Of a stretch of 64,000 nucleotides of DNA, positions 22,135 to 32,919 are shown piece by piece. Below the pieces are notes generated by a model, which saw only the letters and a list, made by a program, of their open reading frames with translations, was not told where the DNA came from and did no database searches. The position numbers and the translations under genes are program-made. The stretch's first letter is position 1; every line of letters begins with the position of its first letter. Source of the stretch: Xenopus tropicalis (Eukaryota; Chordata; Amphibia; Anura; Pipidae); NCBI RefSeq assembly GCF_000004195.4, contig NC_030680.2:140615545-140679544 (forward strand), read 5' to 3'.

Positions 22135-22770
22135 AGAATCTTTCCTTCTGGGCAAGGGCAGAGCAGGTAACCCCTGGGGGCAATAATTCAGTTCCATCAG
22201 ATTTGGCTGAAAGCCACGTAGAAAGTCTAGATTGTGCCGAAGACCCCACAAGAGCTGAATGGTATAAATAAGCCCTATTTATTGGCGATTCCCTGGGCAG
22301 AATGATCAGTTCTACTGTCATTAACCCTTATTATGTGGCGCTGTACAGTAGAAGGGAGGGTACGTCAAACATATACATTTCATGCAGATAATAATCGATA
22401 CAGGGCCCTGCTCAATAGAGCTGACAGTCTAAAAGCTGCACTTGCAACATTATTTTGGCCCCAAAGAAATAAATTGGTGTCTGGTTGCCAAACTTTCAAT
22501 ATCAAGGTGGGAGTGTGTAACTGAAAACAGGTGATTAATGGATTAATGATGTTGGGGCAGGGTTATTGCATCATAATTGGGTTAATTTGTGCCCAGTTTT
22601 CATAACAGGCCTGACAGTATCATAGTCGGCTGACTGTGCTTGTTTCACCCAGCGGAGGTGGTTGTATGTGTGGCCCCACATGTTTACAGCTATAGAAGCA
22701 CAATATCCTAATGTCTAAAGTATCCAGGAATCAATCTCAGAACCCCATCAGTGGGATGACCTGGGCAGGC
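22135..22770. other. Noncoding sequence
   Basis: 22,325-22,480 contains TTATTATGTGGCGCTGTACAG and CAGGGCCCTGCTCAATAGAG, scraps of an L2-type LINE tail in forward orientation. The rest is unrecognised. Confidence 0.4.
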
Positions 22771-23062
22771 TTAAGCTGGCCATACATTATAGGATCCACT
22801 TGTTTGGGGAGGTTGCTAAATGCCTGGATCGTTCCCCAAAATGTCAAAAAAAATCATTAACAGGTTTACATGGGGTGAGGACCCCACTCGTGAGCTGAAT
22901 GCGGTTCTTAATCCAACCTGCCCAATCAACATCTGCCTGATTTTCATCCAGAAATTGGTCAGGTAGACCTGTCTGAGGGCCCCATACACAGACAGGTAAG
23001 CTGTCAAATCTGTCTGAATGGTCTAAATTGGCACCTTAAAATCTGCTCCTGTATCACCTTAA
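22771..23062 (+). mobile_element. TTAA-target MITE, GGCCATACAC family
   Basis: The left end is TTAAGCTGGCCATACATT at 22,771 and the right end CCTGTATCACCTTAA at 23,062, with TTAA on both sides. Internal CAACCTGCCCAATCAACATC and GACAGGTAAGCTGTC match the 14.8-kb copy. About 290 bp, noncoding. Confidence 0.8.
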
Positions 23063-23064
23063 CC

Positions 23065-23269
23065 TTAAGGGAAAACGTATGGAGCCACTAGTAGCAGCTA
23101 CTTTTAGTGGCTACTAAAATAGACAATGCTGATCATTTACTGAAAGCAGTCTCAACATGTGTTTTAGTGGAGGCAATTCTCAGGATTGTCTATGGCAGGG
23201 GATTTTTTGGTGTTTAGTAGCCGTGAAAAAGTAGCTGCTACAAGTAGCTCCGTGTGTCTTCACCCTTAA
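23065..23269 (+). mobile_element. MITE, AGCTACTAGTAGC family, with TTAA on both sides
   Basis: It spans TTAAGGGAAAACGTATGGAG to GTCTTCACCCTTAA. Arms carry CACTAGTAGCAGCTACTTTT and AAAAGTAGCTGCTACAAGTA. The flanking TTAA (23,065-23,068; 23,266-23,269) shows that this family also targets TTAA. It sits only 2 bp after the previous MITE. Confidence 0.85.
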
Positions 23270-24010
23270 GGTGCCCAATCTGTTCCCAAGCCTAGCCCCC
23301 TATCGCCAACTATAGGCTCCAGGAAACTACCTGAATAGGCCTTATGGGATCTGCTACTGGTAATAACCAATGAGCCTCTGTGCCACCGGCTCATTCAGTG
23401 CAGTCCCAGCAATTTGTTAGCCGACAGATTCCAGGTTCCATTAACAAAATGCGTTGGGCCAATTGATGTGTAACCTGTAGGGTCGGATGCATTAAATAAA
23501 AGTAATGTTTGCTACAACCTATATCCTTGTGTCTATTTCAGGAGAACATAATTATATTGCCTTGTTTTATGCTCAAACCTGTCCCTTAGATAGACAATAA
23601 GACAAGTTCTGAGTGCATCCCCCCCAGACAGGGTCCCTTTGCTGCCCCTCCATCCTCAGCCAGAGCCGGAGGTAGAAGTCTAGCAACGCCGGCCCCGAAT
23701 TACTCAGCGACTAAAGCAGAAATGTCATTTGTTTCTCCAAACCGCATCAGCTTTATATAATTGCCTTTTAGCTATCCCTAGTGGCCCATGAAATCTCCCA
23801 AAATGAACGTGATTTATTTACATGTTGCCGTTTGGGTAGTGTACCTAATGAATCTGTTTTTCCTGGCACTAACACACACACAGAGCGCCGCCGCCGCCGC
23901 ACATTAAAATAAACGACATTGTGCAGTTGGTTCTGCCTTTACAAATGAATTTGCATTTTATGTATATTTAATTCTTAAGTGCATCCAGATTTCATTTGCT
24001 CTGCAGCTCC
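23270..24010. promoter_or_regulatory. Unique block, best candidate CNE at 23,690-24,010
   Basis: The right half has AT-rich motif-like words (GAACGTGATTTATTTACATG, ACAAATGAATTTGCATTTTA with an ATTTGCAT octamer) beside a short CA run and GCCGCCGCCGCCGCAC. There is no repeat or open frame of note. 23,270-23,690 is unremarkable single-copy-looking sequence. Confidence 0.4.
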
Positions 24011-24227
24011 CATCAGGGTTACACAGCTAGGCATGGGATTGTTGTGCAGAGCCATTGGCTCCTTCCTTTAACCCCTTAAATGGGGGATCAAATCGTTGCT
24101 GCACCCCATGTTTACTGTCTTGGGCCAATGTGCCCTTCCATATAGTTGCACTCAGTGCCCGCTGCCTTTCACCCATTGGAAATCTCATGCAATTGGGCTT
24201 ATTGACATAGGGAAACCCTGCAGGTAC

Positions 24228-24585
24228 CACCATGTTTAAACCAAGCGCTAGCTGGAGAGTTTGGGGAGTAACTGGGCTAATGTGACCCATATCTGGGGGC
24301 AATTGGTCACCCCAAACCTGTCCGACCTGAGGATTTTGGGCCAACCCATGAATCCCTAACCCACACGTCGCTCTGATGCCAAATGCTGGAAATGACCCCC
24401 CCACCACCACAATTGCATCTGATTCATGTCAAAGTACAAAGGCAACTTTGTCAATTTGGGATTCATGGGTTGGCACAAATCCTCAGCTTGGACAGGTTTG
24501 GGGTGAGCAATTGCTCCCAGAGATGGGTCACATTAGCCCAACCGCTCCCCAACCTCTCCAGCTAGTGCTTGGTTTAAACATGGTG
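24228..24585. repeat. Inverted repeat, about 129-bp arms, about 100-bp spacer
   Basis: 24,228-24,356 is the imperfect reverse complement of 24,458-24,585: CACCATGTTTAAACCAAGCG against GCTTGGTTTAAACATGGTG, TGGGCTAATGTGACCCAT against ATGGGTCACATTAGCCCA, and CCAACCCATGAATCCC against GGGATTCATGGGTTGG. No known terminal motif or TTAA is visible. It could be a MITE of an unrecognised family or a local inverted duplication. Confidence 0.85.
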
Positions 24586-25788
24586 TGGTAGGCGCATCTC
24601 CCCCTGCTGACCCCTGCATTATGCTGGAATCATGGGAAAAAAATGCTGCGTTGTGGGTAAAAGTAAAAGAGTCCACTTAGAAATATGTCGCATTCCTGTC
24701 CTAACTGATTATTAGTGGTTAATGTGTGTAATTGCTGCAATGGATTGTGGGTAGAACAGGGATGTGAGATAGAGACTCATGAATCGATCTGGCCTGTGGT
24801 ACTCAACCTCCCAGGTAGCATGATATGGGACGTGCCCAGAGCCTGCCGCCACTGCTAAAGGGTTAAGCCGAGTGATATTGAATGGCTTCAGACTTAACAC
24901 AGAAACTGCAGGGAGTTTAACTTAATTTTATGTGTGTTGAATGGAGATGACAGTGTGATATTGTGTACTTAATTGATTTTCCTCCTGTCAGAGTCACTAA
25001 ATAGTGTCATTAAACCTATAAAGCCGCAGTCCCACTCAGCAATGTGTATTGAACTTGCAGTAAAGTGGAGGCGCTGATCCTTGTAACAACTCCTTCCCTT
25101 TATTTAGCGTTTGTGGCACGACAATGCAGCTACAGATACAGCTCGTGCCTTAGCCATTGCCAGCTTCCCTGATAGGAATGTATCACTGTCATCACCTGGG
25201 CTTCCAAGGGACTTGCACCCCCTTACAAGCAGTACTGAATGGGGGTGCAGGTATCCCTGTTGCCTGTGGCTTTAGGCTAAAAACCCAGTTGTGCACAGGA
25301 GCTAGCCATCATGGATCTTGTTAGGCCATCTATTGTGTGTCAGTGGCACTGCACATGCTCAGTACGCTCTTGGCTGCCATTGAAATTTCGGCTTAGGGGT
25401 TGTAGGAAATAATTGCAGCACAACATTAGCAGAAAGCGAGGTCTGTTTGATGCTGCGTGGCTGATTATTAAATTTTGAGGCAGAAATCTACTGGTTTTCA
25501 GTTGCAATATAATGTAAATCTGAATTAATGACAAATCAGAGTTTTATTGTTTATATATATATATATATATATATATACAGTATATTGTGACAGCAGCCCA
25601 GAGCCTGTGCTGGGTAAAGAAAAGAAGATGGGGGGCTACTGGGGGCATCTTCAGGGGCACAGATCTTCCCTGCTAAAGGGCTGTGGGGGCCTTGGGCTGG
25701 TACAGAACCCCAAAACATAATGCGCCGCTGTTGAAGCCTATTGCTTGTTAAGCCTTAGTTGTCCTTTAATTGAGACTCTTGTGCCTGA
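24586..25788. other. Noncoding sequence with a TA microsatellite
   Basis: A pure TA run occupies about 25,552-25,577. 24,880-25,110 is repeat-free with TTAATTTTATGTG and CTTAATTGATTTTCC words and may be conserved noncoding DNA. No gene is visible. Confidence 0.4.
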
Positions 25789-26340
25789 CAGGTGAATAGC
25801 GCGGCTCTCCTGACTCCGGGATACTTGTACAGCGGGCGGGTTGGAGACGCAGCGGCGGGCATTTCCATGGCAATCAAATCACAACACAAATAGAAAGTCC
25901 AGTGAGTGGAATTTTTTAACGAGACAGGAGATTGTAGGAACGTAGCGCGTCCCAATGAATCTTCTCTCCCATCTTTTATTTCTATAAATTGACTCTAAAA
26001 TCCTGAGCGTCGGTGAGAAGCCCCGAGAGCCGAGATGTGCGATATTGTGTTATTGGAAGAGGCTGGCGCAGAGGCAGAAGAAGGGCATATTTATATGTAC
26101 ACAGACACATTCCAGAACTGTTTACATTATTGCATTCTCCCCTCTTCTCTGTGCAATTCTGTTGTTACAGCAAACGGCATTTACTGGCAAATGAAAACAT
26201 ATGGGGCCCCGGCTTTTTATTTATTTATTTTTTCCTCTTCCCTCTGTGGAATTTTTTTCCCACTTCATAGCAATAGTTTTGAGCAAATTCATTTTTTTTT
26301 TATGGAGTGCGTAGTGAGATAGTGTGGAAGGAAATCAACA
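25789..26340. promoter_or_regulatory. Candidate conserved noncoding block
   Basis: GC-richer, repeat-free sequence with CpG sites (CAGCGGCGGGCATTTCC, GTAGCGCGTCCC) and AT-rich flanks (TTTCTATAAATTGAC). Two overlapping + frames (26,013-26,322) look like chance; neither shows a domain or a donor at its end. The end is T-rich. Confidence 0.35.
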
Positions 26341-26492
26341 GATTGTCTCAGATCTCAGCGAGAACCAGGAGGTGTAGGGGGGCAGTGAGGCACCTTACGT
26401 TCCAGTTTCCCAGAAACCATTAGGCTAATGGCAAACGGGGTGTTCTGATGGGTCAGGGAGGGGAATTGAGGCAGTCGCTGCTCCCGATGTTC

Positions 26493-26780
26493 TTAACGGG
26501 GTTGTTCACTTTCAGACATTGATATTCTGAAACAATTTGCAATTGGTTTTCATTTTTTGTGTTTTTTTTTTTATCAGTTATTGAGCTTTTTGTTCAGCAG
26601 CAATCCAGTTTGGAATTTCAGCAGCTGTCTGGTTGCTAGGGTCTTGTTTACCTTGGCAACCAGGCAGTGGTTTGAATGAGAGATAGGAGAGGGCCTGAAT
26701 AGAAAGATAAGAAATAAAAGGCAACATAAATAATACATTTGTAGCCTCACAGAGCAATAGTTTCTGACTTGTTTGATTTT
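26493..26780 (+). mobile_element. TTAA-terminated MITE fragment (abundant Xenopus family)
   Basis: It starts TTAACGGGGTTGTTCACTTT and contains TTGCAATTGGTTTTCATTTT, GCTTTTTGTTCAGCAGC, GGAATTTCAGCAGCTGTCTG, GTTGCTAGGGT, GGCCTGAATAGAAAGA and ACAGAGCAATAGTTTCT. The same series occurs at 28,148, 43,226/46,526 and 52,047. The right end is replaced by another MITE fragment. Confidence 0.8.
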
Positions 26781-27075
26781 CCATCGGACCACATTGGCTC
26801 GTTGATGTGGTTCTCGGTCTGATGTCCGCTGTTTTAATCCAATTGTGTGGCCCTAGGGCCACCTCAGGTGGGTACATCAGGAGAATATGCAATCGTTTGG
26901 TTATTTCATTAAATGAGCAGATTGCAACTTGTATTGCCTTTGCATTCTCTTGCGGTTTTATGCAGATATTGGCTACATGTGCCTGTACCCGAGCGTATTC
27001 CATTCATTCGGGTGCAGGCACAGGTAGGAGGCGCATGGCGGTATTTTTGGCAAGCGTTTTTTTAGCTTGGCGAAA
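26781..27075. mobile_element. Fragments of two MITEs
   Basis: 26,781-26,920 contains CACATTGGCTCGTTGATGTGG and CATCAGGAGAATATGCAATCG, internal parts of the GGCCATACAC family without either terminus. 26,960-27,075 has a separate palindrome: GCCTGTACCCGAGCG against CGGGTGCAGGC, and GCGCATGGCGGTATTTTT against AAATATACGCCATACGC. Boundaries are uncertain. Confidence 0.5.
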
Positions 27076-27656
27076 ATATACGCCATACGCCTGGTCTGAC
27101 ATTAGCCTAACTTTCACATATCCCAAGAACTTTCTCCCATCTCCTAGTTCTCTGATGGACAAATAACAAATATGATTATGTTTCCCTGTCTCATTCATTT
27201 GCAAAGGGAACCTTCTCCCTTCCCCAAGCTCCCTGTTTAGCTGCATGGTGTCACCACTGTATGGAACAATATGCACTTTAGCCACAATGCCTCATCCTTA
27301 TCATCCGCTCATATTATTCTTCATGATTCTGCCCCTTATCTGGCATCCAAACATCCCAGACGCAAATATGTTCTCCAAAGATTTCTGTTACCCCCCCAGA
27401 ATTCCTCCCCCGGCCCTGTGTTGTCTGTTCAGTGCTTATCGGAGCGCATCATTAAACTCACAGCAGAAATACGCAGCATTGTGCTCAAAGGAATCGCCGT
27501 GCACTTCAAAGTTACACGCTGTCTTATCAACAACTTCTTCCCCCTGTTTCCTTCTCCTCCATGGGAACCGACTTCACCAATGTGCCCCGTTGGTAAAACC
27601 GTATCGCACCTTTGTAAAGAGGAAAATATATTTTGGTAAACAGTGTTTTTTTTATT
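27076..27656. promoter_or_regulatory. Unique block, possible CNE
   Basis: 27,240-27,600 is free of repeats and is open in two + frames (27,245-27,639) because of low stop density, with no domain, start context or donor. The stretch AATACGCAGCATTGTGCTCA-AAGG looks conserved-element-like. Coding status is not supported. Confidence 0.3.
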
Positions 27657-27915
27657 TTAAAGAGGGGTGATATTCAGATATTCAGTGGCTTTAAAGTTGT
27701 TTGGAAATGTAATTGCTATTGGAGCAGCGTCCGTCTGTCCCTTTCTGCCCTGCTGGTTCCGTCTCTTGGAGGAAAATGTGGCAGTTCGGCCTTGCCTTGC
27801 TTCTTTTAGGGCTGTAAATCGTCTGCTTCTGCTACATTGTTTCAGAAGTCAGAACCACCAGGGCAGAGGAGAGCAGGGGACAAGCAGATAAGTTTGGAAA
27901 TAATGGTAAGTTGCT
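27657..27915 (+). mobile_element. TTAAAGAGG-ended MITE, relative of the 7,033 element
   Basis: It starts TTAAAGAGGGGTGATATTC. It shares GGAAATGTAATTGCTATTGG, CTACATTGTTTCAGAAGTCAG and AACCACCAGGGCAGAG with 7,033-8,155 and (reverse) 31,073-31,175. No terminal TTTAA on the right was found, so the copy is probably truncated. Confidence 0.65.
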
Positions 27916-28147
27916 TAGAATTACAGGTTCTTTCATTAACAGCATTGGACTGTGGTGTGCGGGGCCCCCCAACAGGTTTGCCACCCCAGGGTCCCCCACA
28001 CCCCCCAGGGACCCCCGTTGCCCAATTTTTCTGACAACAGTATCCTTTCAACTAGGGTGCATTTTATAACAAGGGTAATTGTTTTACCATGTTAAAAAAA
28101 CATATCTATCATAATAGTACATTTCCTTATACATTGAGCAGATTTAT

Positions 28148-28630
28148 TTAAAGAGGTAGTTCACGTCCAAATGAACTTTTAAGATGATGCAGACAGTGAT
28201 AATCTGAGTGAAATAGCAATTTTCCTTTGCTTAATGATTTAGCTTTTTGTTCAGCAGCTGCAGTTCAGTTTGGAATTTCAGCAGCTATATCGTTGCTAGG
28301 GTCCAATTGACCCAAGCAACCAGGCAGTGGTGTAAATCAACGGAATAAAAGATGAATAGGGGAGGGCTGAATAGAAACATAAGTACTAACAAGTAACAGT
28401 AACATTGTAACCTCACAGAGCAATAGTTTCTTGGCTGCCGGGGTCAGCGACCCCCATTTGAAAGCCGGAAAGAAGAACGCAGATAATGGTTTGAAGAGAA
28501 AAAATAGGCTGTCATTCTATATGGAAAAAGTTTTATATCACTTTTTCAAAGTTAAATAGTCTGATGGATTAAATGTAAAATTCAGTCAAGAGAATTTGAA
28601 AAGAAATAATAATTTGAATAATTCAAAAAC
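28148..28630 (+). mobile_element. TTAAAGAGG-ended MITE
   Basis: The left end TTAAAGAGGTAGTTCACGTCC is followed by GCTTTTTGTTCAGCAGCTGC, GTTTGGAATTTCAGCAGC, GTTGCTAGGGTCC, AGCAACCAGGCAGTGG, ACCTCACAGAGCAATAG and GGGGTCAGCGACCCCC. This is the same order of words as at 26,493 with a longer 3' half. The right end is diffuse in A-rich sequence. Confidence 0.8.
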
Positions 28631-28679
28631 TAAAACAAATGAGGCCCAATAGTAAAGTGACTAAGAATTGGCATTTTCC

Positions 28680-29100
28680 AACATACCCCTCCAGTCTGTG
28701 TTGGCACATATATGAGACCCTAGGGGGGACCCGCCCAAACAATATCTGGTTGAAAATTGGTCGGGCAATGTATGTATGTATGTATAACTTTATTTATAAA
28801 GTGCCACAAGGGTACGCAGCACTGTACAGTCTTACAATATACACAATTACACACAGGGAGGGCAAGTGTTATAATAAATACAATAAATATATATAAATAC
28901 ACAGGGAGTAAGGGCCATGTGGTATGAGACACAGTAGGAAGGAGGTCCCTGCCCCGTAGAGCTTACAATCTAAGTAATGATCGGAAAGGATTGAAATCGC
29001 CGTTGGATGAGGACTTTTACCACTGATCTCCATTAAGATTTGACTATTGGTCCCAGGTTGAAATGATTGGATCATCCCAATATGGGGTTCATTTAAAACC
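28680..29100. mobile_element. GGCCATACAC-family remnant interrupted by an L2 tail
   Basis: ACAATATCTGGTTGAAAATT on the left and TTGAAATCGCCGTTGG plus CCCAGGTTGAAATGATTGG on the right recall that family's interior, but termini are not intact. The interruption (28,768-28,973) is an L2 tail in reverse orientation. Confidence 0.45.
28768..28973 (-). mobile_element. L2-type LINE 3' tail, reverse
   Basis: On the + strand it starts with the 3' repeat TGTATGTATGTATGTATAAC, then TTTATTTATAAAGTGCCAC, GCAGCACTGTACAG, and ends TAGAGCTTACAATCTAA, the complement of the L2 tail seen at 13,430-13,648. Untranslated tail only. Confidence 0.85.
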
Positions 29101-29103
29101 ATT

Positions 29104-29233
29104 GGGCAAATTTGCACCTGGGCAGTAACCTGTAGGAACCAATGTGTGATTATTTTTTTCAGCCAGCTGCTGGTAGAACAATGAAAGCAAATATTTGATT
29201 GGTTATGGGTTACTGCCCAGATGCAAATTTACC
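29104..29233. mobile_element. Short palindromic MITE
   Basis: GGGCAAATTTGCACCTGGGC followed by AGTAAC is mirrored by GTTACTGCCCAGATGCAAAT followed by TTACCC at 29,206-29,233. The loop includes CAGCCAGCTGCTGG. About 130 bp, noncoding. Family not named. Confidence 0.75.
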
Positions 29234-29289
29234 CAGTGTTTCCCCACTGTGTTGGTGGCCAGATCAGGTAAAGATCTGCTTGTTTGGTG

Positions 29290-29406
29290 TTTGTATGTGT
29301 GTATGTATGTATATCTTTATTTATAAAGTGCTACTTATGTACGCAGCGATGTACAGTAGAATACATTTATACAAACAATAAATACAAATAAATACAAGAT
29401 ACAGTT
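29290..29406 (-). mobile_element. L2-type LINE 3' tail, reverse, very short
   Basis: TGTGTATGTATGTATATC, TTTATTTATAAAGTGCTAC, TTATGTACGCAGCGATGTAC and AATAAATACAAATAAATAC form the complement of the tail at 13,500-13,648. It interrupts CTTGTTTGGTG...GCCAAATGAGCAGA, itself a remnant of a GGCCATACAC-family MITE. Confidence 0.8.
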
Positions 29407-29689
29407 TGCCAAATGAGCAGATGTTTAGCCAATTGCCCACCATGTGGTTGAGCCATATTGGGTTGATCCATTTGTTTGGCCCCCGGGGCAGTTTGGGCTG
29501 TTTCTAGTTGCATCCCGCTGCTGTGGAGCTTTCCTACGTCCTTCGGCCCATTCTTCCAGATCTGTCCGTACTCATTCAGGGGCACGCAAGCGCCGAACAC
29601 CGGTGGAGCACATCGACAAACGCCCGTGTGTAAAAGCCCCCAGCCTTGCAATCCATGAAGCACAAATCAACACAAACAAACCAAAATAC

Positions 29690-30010
29690 ATTTAAAACAA
29701 GCGCAAACCATTGTCAACTTGTGCCGCCAGTTGTTCCGCCACGCTGCTCACGGGGCCGGTAATTACGAGCAAACAATGCGTCCATTAAGAGTCAAGTTTT
29801 ATCTGTTTCAATTTAATGCAGCACCTGCTTGATATTCTGTCAGCTGCGCACGCATCAAAATGAATTAGGGAGTCGCTCCCATCTCTCTCCCCATTCCTCT
29901 CTGTTACCGTATCTGACACGCTTCCATCCCGGGCGCCAATGTCACGGCAGAGGACAGAGTTAACATTAAGCGGCACGGCGCTGCTGAAACATCAGAAACC
30001 TGGGATATTA
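29690..30010. promoter_or_regulatory. Candidate conserved noncoding element
   Basis: Repeat-free block with TAATTA at 29,760-29,765, CAATTTAATGCAGC, GAATTAGGGAG and several CpG. No open frame longer than 63 codons. The mix of AT-rich cores and retained CpG is typical of conserved developmental noncoding DNA. Function is inferred. Confidence 0.4.
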
Positions 30011-30321
30011 AGGAAAAGTAAATAAGATGTCCTAATGCCTTTTCCTCTTATTAGAGAACAGAGAGATGTGCTGGCTGGGTACTGATGTGAGACAGATACA
30101 GGCTCGCAGGAACCCAAAACCACCAGTAAAAAAAATAATTCCGAGAGTAGGCGGGGATTATGGGTAAAAACTGCAGGTTTAAAATGAGGGACATAGAAAT
30201 GTATTTATATACCGTATATAGGGTAACATTGCGCTTAATGAACAGGAATGACATTCTCAGCAGCTTGCCAATATATGATCATTATACACACTGTCGCAGG
30301 TTTTATCACTGGTTGTAAAGC

Positions 30322-31065
30322 TACAGGTATAGGACCCCTTATCCGGAGTTATGGAAGGCCATCTCCCATAGTCTCCATTTTAATCAAAATATAAAAAATG
30401 ATTTCCCTTTTCTCTGTAATAATAAAACAGTACCTGTACTTGATCCCAACTAAGATATAATTACCCCTTATTGGGGCAGAACAGCCCTATTGGGTTTATT
30501 TAATGGTTAAATGATTCCCTTTTCTCTGTAATAATAAAACAGTACCTGTACTTGATCCCAACTAAGATATAATTACCCCTTATTGGGGGCAGAACAGCCC
30601 TATTGGGTTTATTTAATGGTTAAATGATTCCCTTTTCTCTAATAATAAAACAGTACCTGTACTTGATCCCAACTAAGATATAATTACCCCTTATTGGGGG
30701 CAGAACAGCCCTATTGGGTTTATTTAATGGTTAAATGATTCCCTTTTCTCTGTAATAATAAAACAGTACCTGTACTTGATCCCAACTAAGATATAATTAC
30801 CCCTTATTGGGGCAGAACAGCCCTATTGGGTTTATTTAATGGTTAAATGATTCCCTTTTCTCTGTAATAATAAAACAGTACCTGTACTTGATCCCAACTA
30901 AGATATAATTACCCCTTATTGGGGGCAAAAAAATCCTATTGGGTTTATTAAATGCTTAAATGATGTTTTAGTAGTTTTAAGGTATGGAAATCCAAATTAT
31001 AGAAAGATCTCTTATCTGGAAAGCCCCAGGTCCCAAGCCTTCTGGATAACAGGTCCCTTACCTGT
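30322..31065 (-). mobile_element. TACAGGTATGGGACC MITE with five 113-bp units, reverse orientation
   Basis: The + strand begins TACAGGTATAGGACCCC and ends AACAGGTCCC-TTACCTGTA, so both termini are present. The interior holds five units in reverse (TTCCCTTTTCTCTGTAATAA, CAGTACCTGTACTTGATCCC, CTAAGATATAATTACCCC). The unit near 30,640 lacks a TG within TCTCTGTAATAA. 744 bp, no coding sequence. Confidence 0.9.
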
Positions 31066-31480
31066 ATTTGGAAATGCAGCTGCATTATCTGTCCCTTTCT
31101 GTTCTCTACCCTGGTGGTTCTGACTTTTGAAACAATGTAGCAGAATCCAGACGATTAAAGGGAAAATATGCTGCCCTTTCTGACATGAGACCATTCAGTT
31201 GGGATTATGTAGAAAAAGGTACATAAATGTCCAAAAATAAACAGAAATGCCTTTATGGTTATACACAGACATACCCAATTCCACAGATGGAAAGGAAATC
31301 ATGATAGTCTGACAAATGCCCTTTAGTGTCATGGAACCCCTCCCTCACCTTGTTCCATTGTGAAGTGGTGGATTTTGGGACTTGAAATCCCTCTGCTTTG
31401 CAGAGAATCTGTGCAGCACCCACTATGGCTGTGTTATATGATATAATTGAATCAGTGAAAGTAAAAATTAGATGCATCAG
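31066..31480. other. MITE scrap followed by unique sequence
   Basis: 31,073-31,175 carries CTCTACCCTGGTGGTTCTGAC and GAAACAATGTAGCAGAATCC, the complement of the element type at 27,657 and 7,033. 31,200-31,480 is single-copy-looking; a minus-strand open frame there has no domain. Confidence 0.5.
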
Positions 31481-31481
31481 T

Positions 31482-31745
31482 GAAGACACACAGAGCTACT
31501 AGTAGCAGCTACTTTTCCACGGCTACTAAACTCCAGATAATAATGAGAATTGCCTCTGCTAAAACACACCTAGAGACAGTTATCAGTAAATGATCAACAT
31601 TTTAGTAGCCACGACAAGTAGCTTTTACTAGCAACTCTGCTGCGGCAGACGGGGAGATTAATCGCCCCGCGACAAATCTTTATTGTCGTGGGGGACTAAT
31701 CTCCCCACAATGCCATCCCACCGGTAAGAATGTAAATGCCCTGGG
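31482..31745. mobile_element. Two adjoining MITE fragments
   Basis: 31,482-31,625 is an AGCTACTAGTAGCAGCTACT-family copy with the central part shortened. 31,629-31,740 is the GACTAATC family (GGGGAGATTAATCGCC, GGACTAATCTCCCC, CATCCCACCGG). The same two families adjoin at 9,606-10,044, so the pair may be inherited as one composite unit. Confidence 0.65.
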
Positions 31746-31839
31746 AGTGATAATTTAGGGGGCAGACCCTGCGGTTGCTAGATAGCCCAGCTGGGCTCTG
31801 TCTGATAAGTATATGTTTGCCTCAAAGCTCACCTTCACT

Positions 31840-32177
31840 AAAGGTCCCCATACACAGGCCGATTCTAGCTGCCGATATCGGTCCCTTAGACCGATTTGGC
31901 AGATAATTGGCTTGTGTATGGGCACTACCGACGGGCCTGCCAGATCTCGATCGGGCAGGTTAAAAAATCTAGACGGATCGGGGACCGCATCAGCTTGTTG
32001 ATGCGGTCCCCGGACCAACTTTGCCTATACCCGTCAGTATAATTTGATCGTTTGGCCCTGGGGTTTCCCTGGATTCTCCCGATATCGCTCACCCGTAGGT
32101 GAGGGATATCGGGAGAAGATCCGCTCACTTGGCGACATTGCCAAGTGAGCAGATCTTAAGGTGTATCGGCACCTTAA
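31840..32177 (+). mobile_element. TTAA-type MITE, GGCCATACAC family variant
   Basis: It starts TAAAGGTCCCCATACACAGG and ends AGGTGTATCGGCACCTTAA. The interior contains GCCGATATCGGTCCCTTAGA, CACCCGTAGGTGAGGGATAT and CTTGGCGACATTGCCAAG. It preserves several long internal stems (for example ATCAGCTTGTTGATGCGGTC). 338 bp, noncoding. Confidence 0.8.
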
Positions 32178-32919
32178 GGGTTAGGGTTGCTACAATGATT
32201 TCGATGTGGGCCCTAGTACTCGTGCCGCTGTTGATGCCATAGATACCATAGAGTATGGGGATTGGCTGCAGAAGGGCAGATGATTGGGATTTCTGGGTTT
32301 AGAGCGCACACCTTGCTGCCGGGCCCCTCTCTTTCTCTCAGTGATTAATATGTATACACAGGGAGAGGGATAGTGCATTTTGTTTACCTGATGCCTGTAT
32401 AGTGTTTGCTGTCCATTGAAACAGCTGGGACTGCTGGGTACATTCAGTACAGTAACAGCAAATGCATCAATATCAACAGGAAAACTGGAAAAATTAGCTC
32501 TGTCGTTTCCTACATTAAAAAAAAAAGAAGAAACACGAAAACCAATGATAATATAATTTAATTCCAAGCAACTTTCCAATATGCATTCATTTGAAATCTC
32601 CAGAAGTATCCGCTTGTCCCTTGCTATTCTCTGCGCTGCTCGTTCTGACCGTTTGAATCATTGTAGCAGGAGTCGGCTAGTCGATATTTGATTTGGGTGG
32701 AATGCCCTTCAATTAGGGTGAGTTTTGGGGGGTGAACACTTATTTGCTATCCTTGATATTCCCAGAACTGTGACTGAATGACTGATACCTGTAGCTGTGA
32801 GCTACTGGGGAGCCCGAATGTTGCACTGCTCTAGATTATCTAGGTTATCAGAGCCTGTTGCAGCCACTAAATCATTGTGTCTGCCCATGTAAACACAAGA
32901 AAAACTGTCAATCAAATGG
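32178..32919. other. Noncoding sequence
   Basis: 32,540-32,690 has AATTCCAAGCAACTTTCCAA and GAATCATTGTAGCAGGAGTC words, an old fragment of the MITE at 27,657. The rest is unrecognised; a minus-strand open frame at 32,190-32,579 has no domain. Confidence 0.4.
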
